A DNA stretch of 6,854 bases, taken from the NCBI GenBank assembly GCA_017507285.1, contig JAFWBF010000153.1, positions 1 to 6,854 of the forward strand, given 5' to 3'. Source of the stretch: Bacteroidales bacterium (GTDB taxonomy: Bacteria; Bacteroidota; Bacteroidia; Bacteroidales; P3). This document shows, piece after piece, positions 6,460-6,854 of this stretch (position 1 is the stretch's first letter; every line of letters begins with the position of its first letter). A program made the position numbers and the translations under genes. The notes below the pieces were generated by a model. That model had not been told where the DNA came from, searched no databases, and was given only the letters and a program-made list of their open reading frames with translations.

Positions 6460-6611
6460 CATTCTTTAAGTGGTGTGAAATCTTTAGAAGTTGCCTTAAA
6501 TGACATGATGATTTTAGGTATATACATGGATGATTTTATTTTTATCGTGCTACTTATTACTGCCGCTTGTGGTATTTTGGTTGCAAAAAGGCGCAGCTGT
6601 AAAATAATAAA

Positions 6612-6643
6612 TTTGTATGTTTCGTGGAAAAGATGTACATTTG
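6612..6643 (+). promoter_or_regulatory. Bacteroides-type promoter for the right-edge gene
   Basis: A -33 TTTG (6612-6615) and a -7 TACATTTG (6636-6643) are separated by 20 nt, an exact consensus fit. Transcription should start near 6648, leaving a leader of about 28 nt, A-rich, before the ATG at 6676. This supports that start over the in-frame ATGs at 6505 and 6508. Confidence 0.7.
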
Positions 6644-6675
6644 CAGTACAGAACAATATAAAAAAAGATTACATT

Positions 6676-6854
6676 ATGAACTACAAACAATTATCAAACA
6701 ATGCAATACTTTTCGCAACATCCTTTTGCAAGAAAGTGGTATTTATGTTTATATTAATGTCGTTTTTTTCGGCAAATGCACAGATAGGCACCGAAAAAGA
6801 ATTTATGTGGGATAGTATTTCTCGTGAATACATCGAGTATGTTCCCGATAGCTA
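6676..6854 (+). CDS. Secreted protein, N-terminal fragment; possible PHB-depolymerase/CE1-like esterase
   Basis: The first 59 codons are present; the gene runs off the right edge. Residues 1-35 look like a signal peptide with an unusually long front part: 18 residues, then KK (19-20), a hydrophobic core VVFMFILMSFFS (21-32) and cleavage after ANA (33-35), leaving Q. The mature part reads IGTEKEFMWDSISREYIEYVPDS. The pattern R-x-Y-x-x-Y-V-P at residues 50-57 recalls the first strand of secreted alpha/beta hydrolases of the PHB depolymerase / LpqC / feruloyl esterase (CE1) group, which split ester bonds in polymers. That is inference from one short motif; the catalytic Ser-Asp-His lies outside the window. 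The ATG at 6676 is chosen because it lies about 28 nt past a consensus promoter; an ATG at 6745 would leave too short a signal peptide without basic residues. Confidence 0.6.
   Translation, partial: MNYKQLSNNAILFATSFCKKVVFMFILMSFFSANAQIGTEKEFMWDSISREYIEYVPDS

Larger units (their letters stand above)
6078..6675. other. Gene-poor AT-rich spacer between holA and the right-edge gene
   Basis: About 600 nt with no convincing gene. It holds an 11-bp inverted repeat (6100-6136), a 9-bp inverted repeat TTCTTCTGA/TCAGAAGAA (6375-6383 with 6399-6407, overlapping a TAAGTTTG word at 6384 that lacks a properly spaced -33), a minus-strand hairpin with a T run (6441-6459) and the promoter of the next gene. 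The plus frame of the right-edge gene is open back to 6445 and encodes a short hydrophobic segment (IFIVLLITAACGILVAKRR) at about 6535-6591; this may be chance or a gene remnant. Confidence 0.55.

Noticed and set aside
6459..6656. 65-codon minus-strand frame ending at a terminator-like hairpin
   Set aside because: It needs a TTG start, overlaps the consensus promoter of the right-edge gene, has no promoter of its own and matches no family I know.

Overview
The window looks like chromosomal DNA of a member of the Bacteroidota, probably an anaerobic Bacteroidales species; the genus cannot be named from this stretch. Three things point there. The promoters match the Bacteroides-type signal (TTTG, about 20 nt, TAnnTTTG) and not the proteobacterial -35/-10. 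The start codons are preceded by A-rich sequence, not a Shine-Dalgarno box. The large outer-membrane receptor carries the N-terminal CarboxypepD_reg-like domain typical of Bacteroidota TonB-dependent receptors. Intergenic DNA is AT-rich.

Layout from left to right. Positions 1-120 hold a degenerate tandem repeat with a 22-nt period, running off the left edge. Next, on the minus strand, is a NifX/NifB-type dinitrogenase iron-molybdenum cofactor family protein with a His/Cys-rich tail (176-577), closed by a strong intrinsic terminator. A 244-nt spacer holds two divergent, well-formed promoters: one for that gene and one for a plus-strand AGCS-family sodium:alanine/glycine symporter (822-2270). 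A 456-nt convergent spacer follows. It holds a second, well-preserved 22-nt tandem array containing a 34-bp perfect palindrome (2414-2501), and a 15-bp-stem bidirectional terminator (2636-2676). On the minus strand, holA (DNA polymerase III delta subunit, 5048-6049) and a TonB-dependent receptor (2727-5042) lie 5 nt apart and are probably one transcription unit read from a promoter at 6070. A 626-nt gene-poor spacer (6050-6675) with several dyads then leads to a promoter and the first 59 codons of a secreted protein, possibly a PHB-depolymerase/CE1-like esterase, cut by the right edge.

The genes do not form one obvious pathway. They read as ordinary housekeeping and nutrient-uptake genes: metal-cluster handling, amino-acid uptake, outer-membrane uptake, the replication clamp loader and secreted hydrolysis. 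I found no mobile element, CRISPR array, tRNA, rRNA or defence system. The least ordinary material is intergenic: two arrays of different sequence sharing an exact 22-nt period, one of them alternating a palindromic with a non-palindromic unit.
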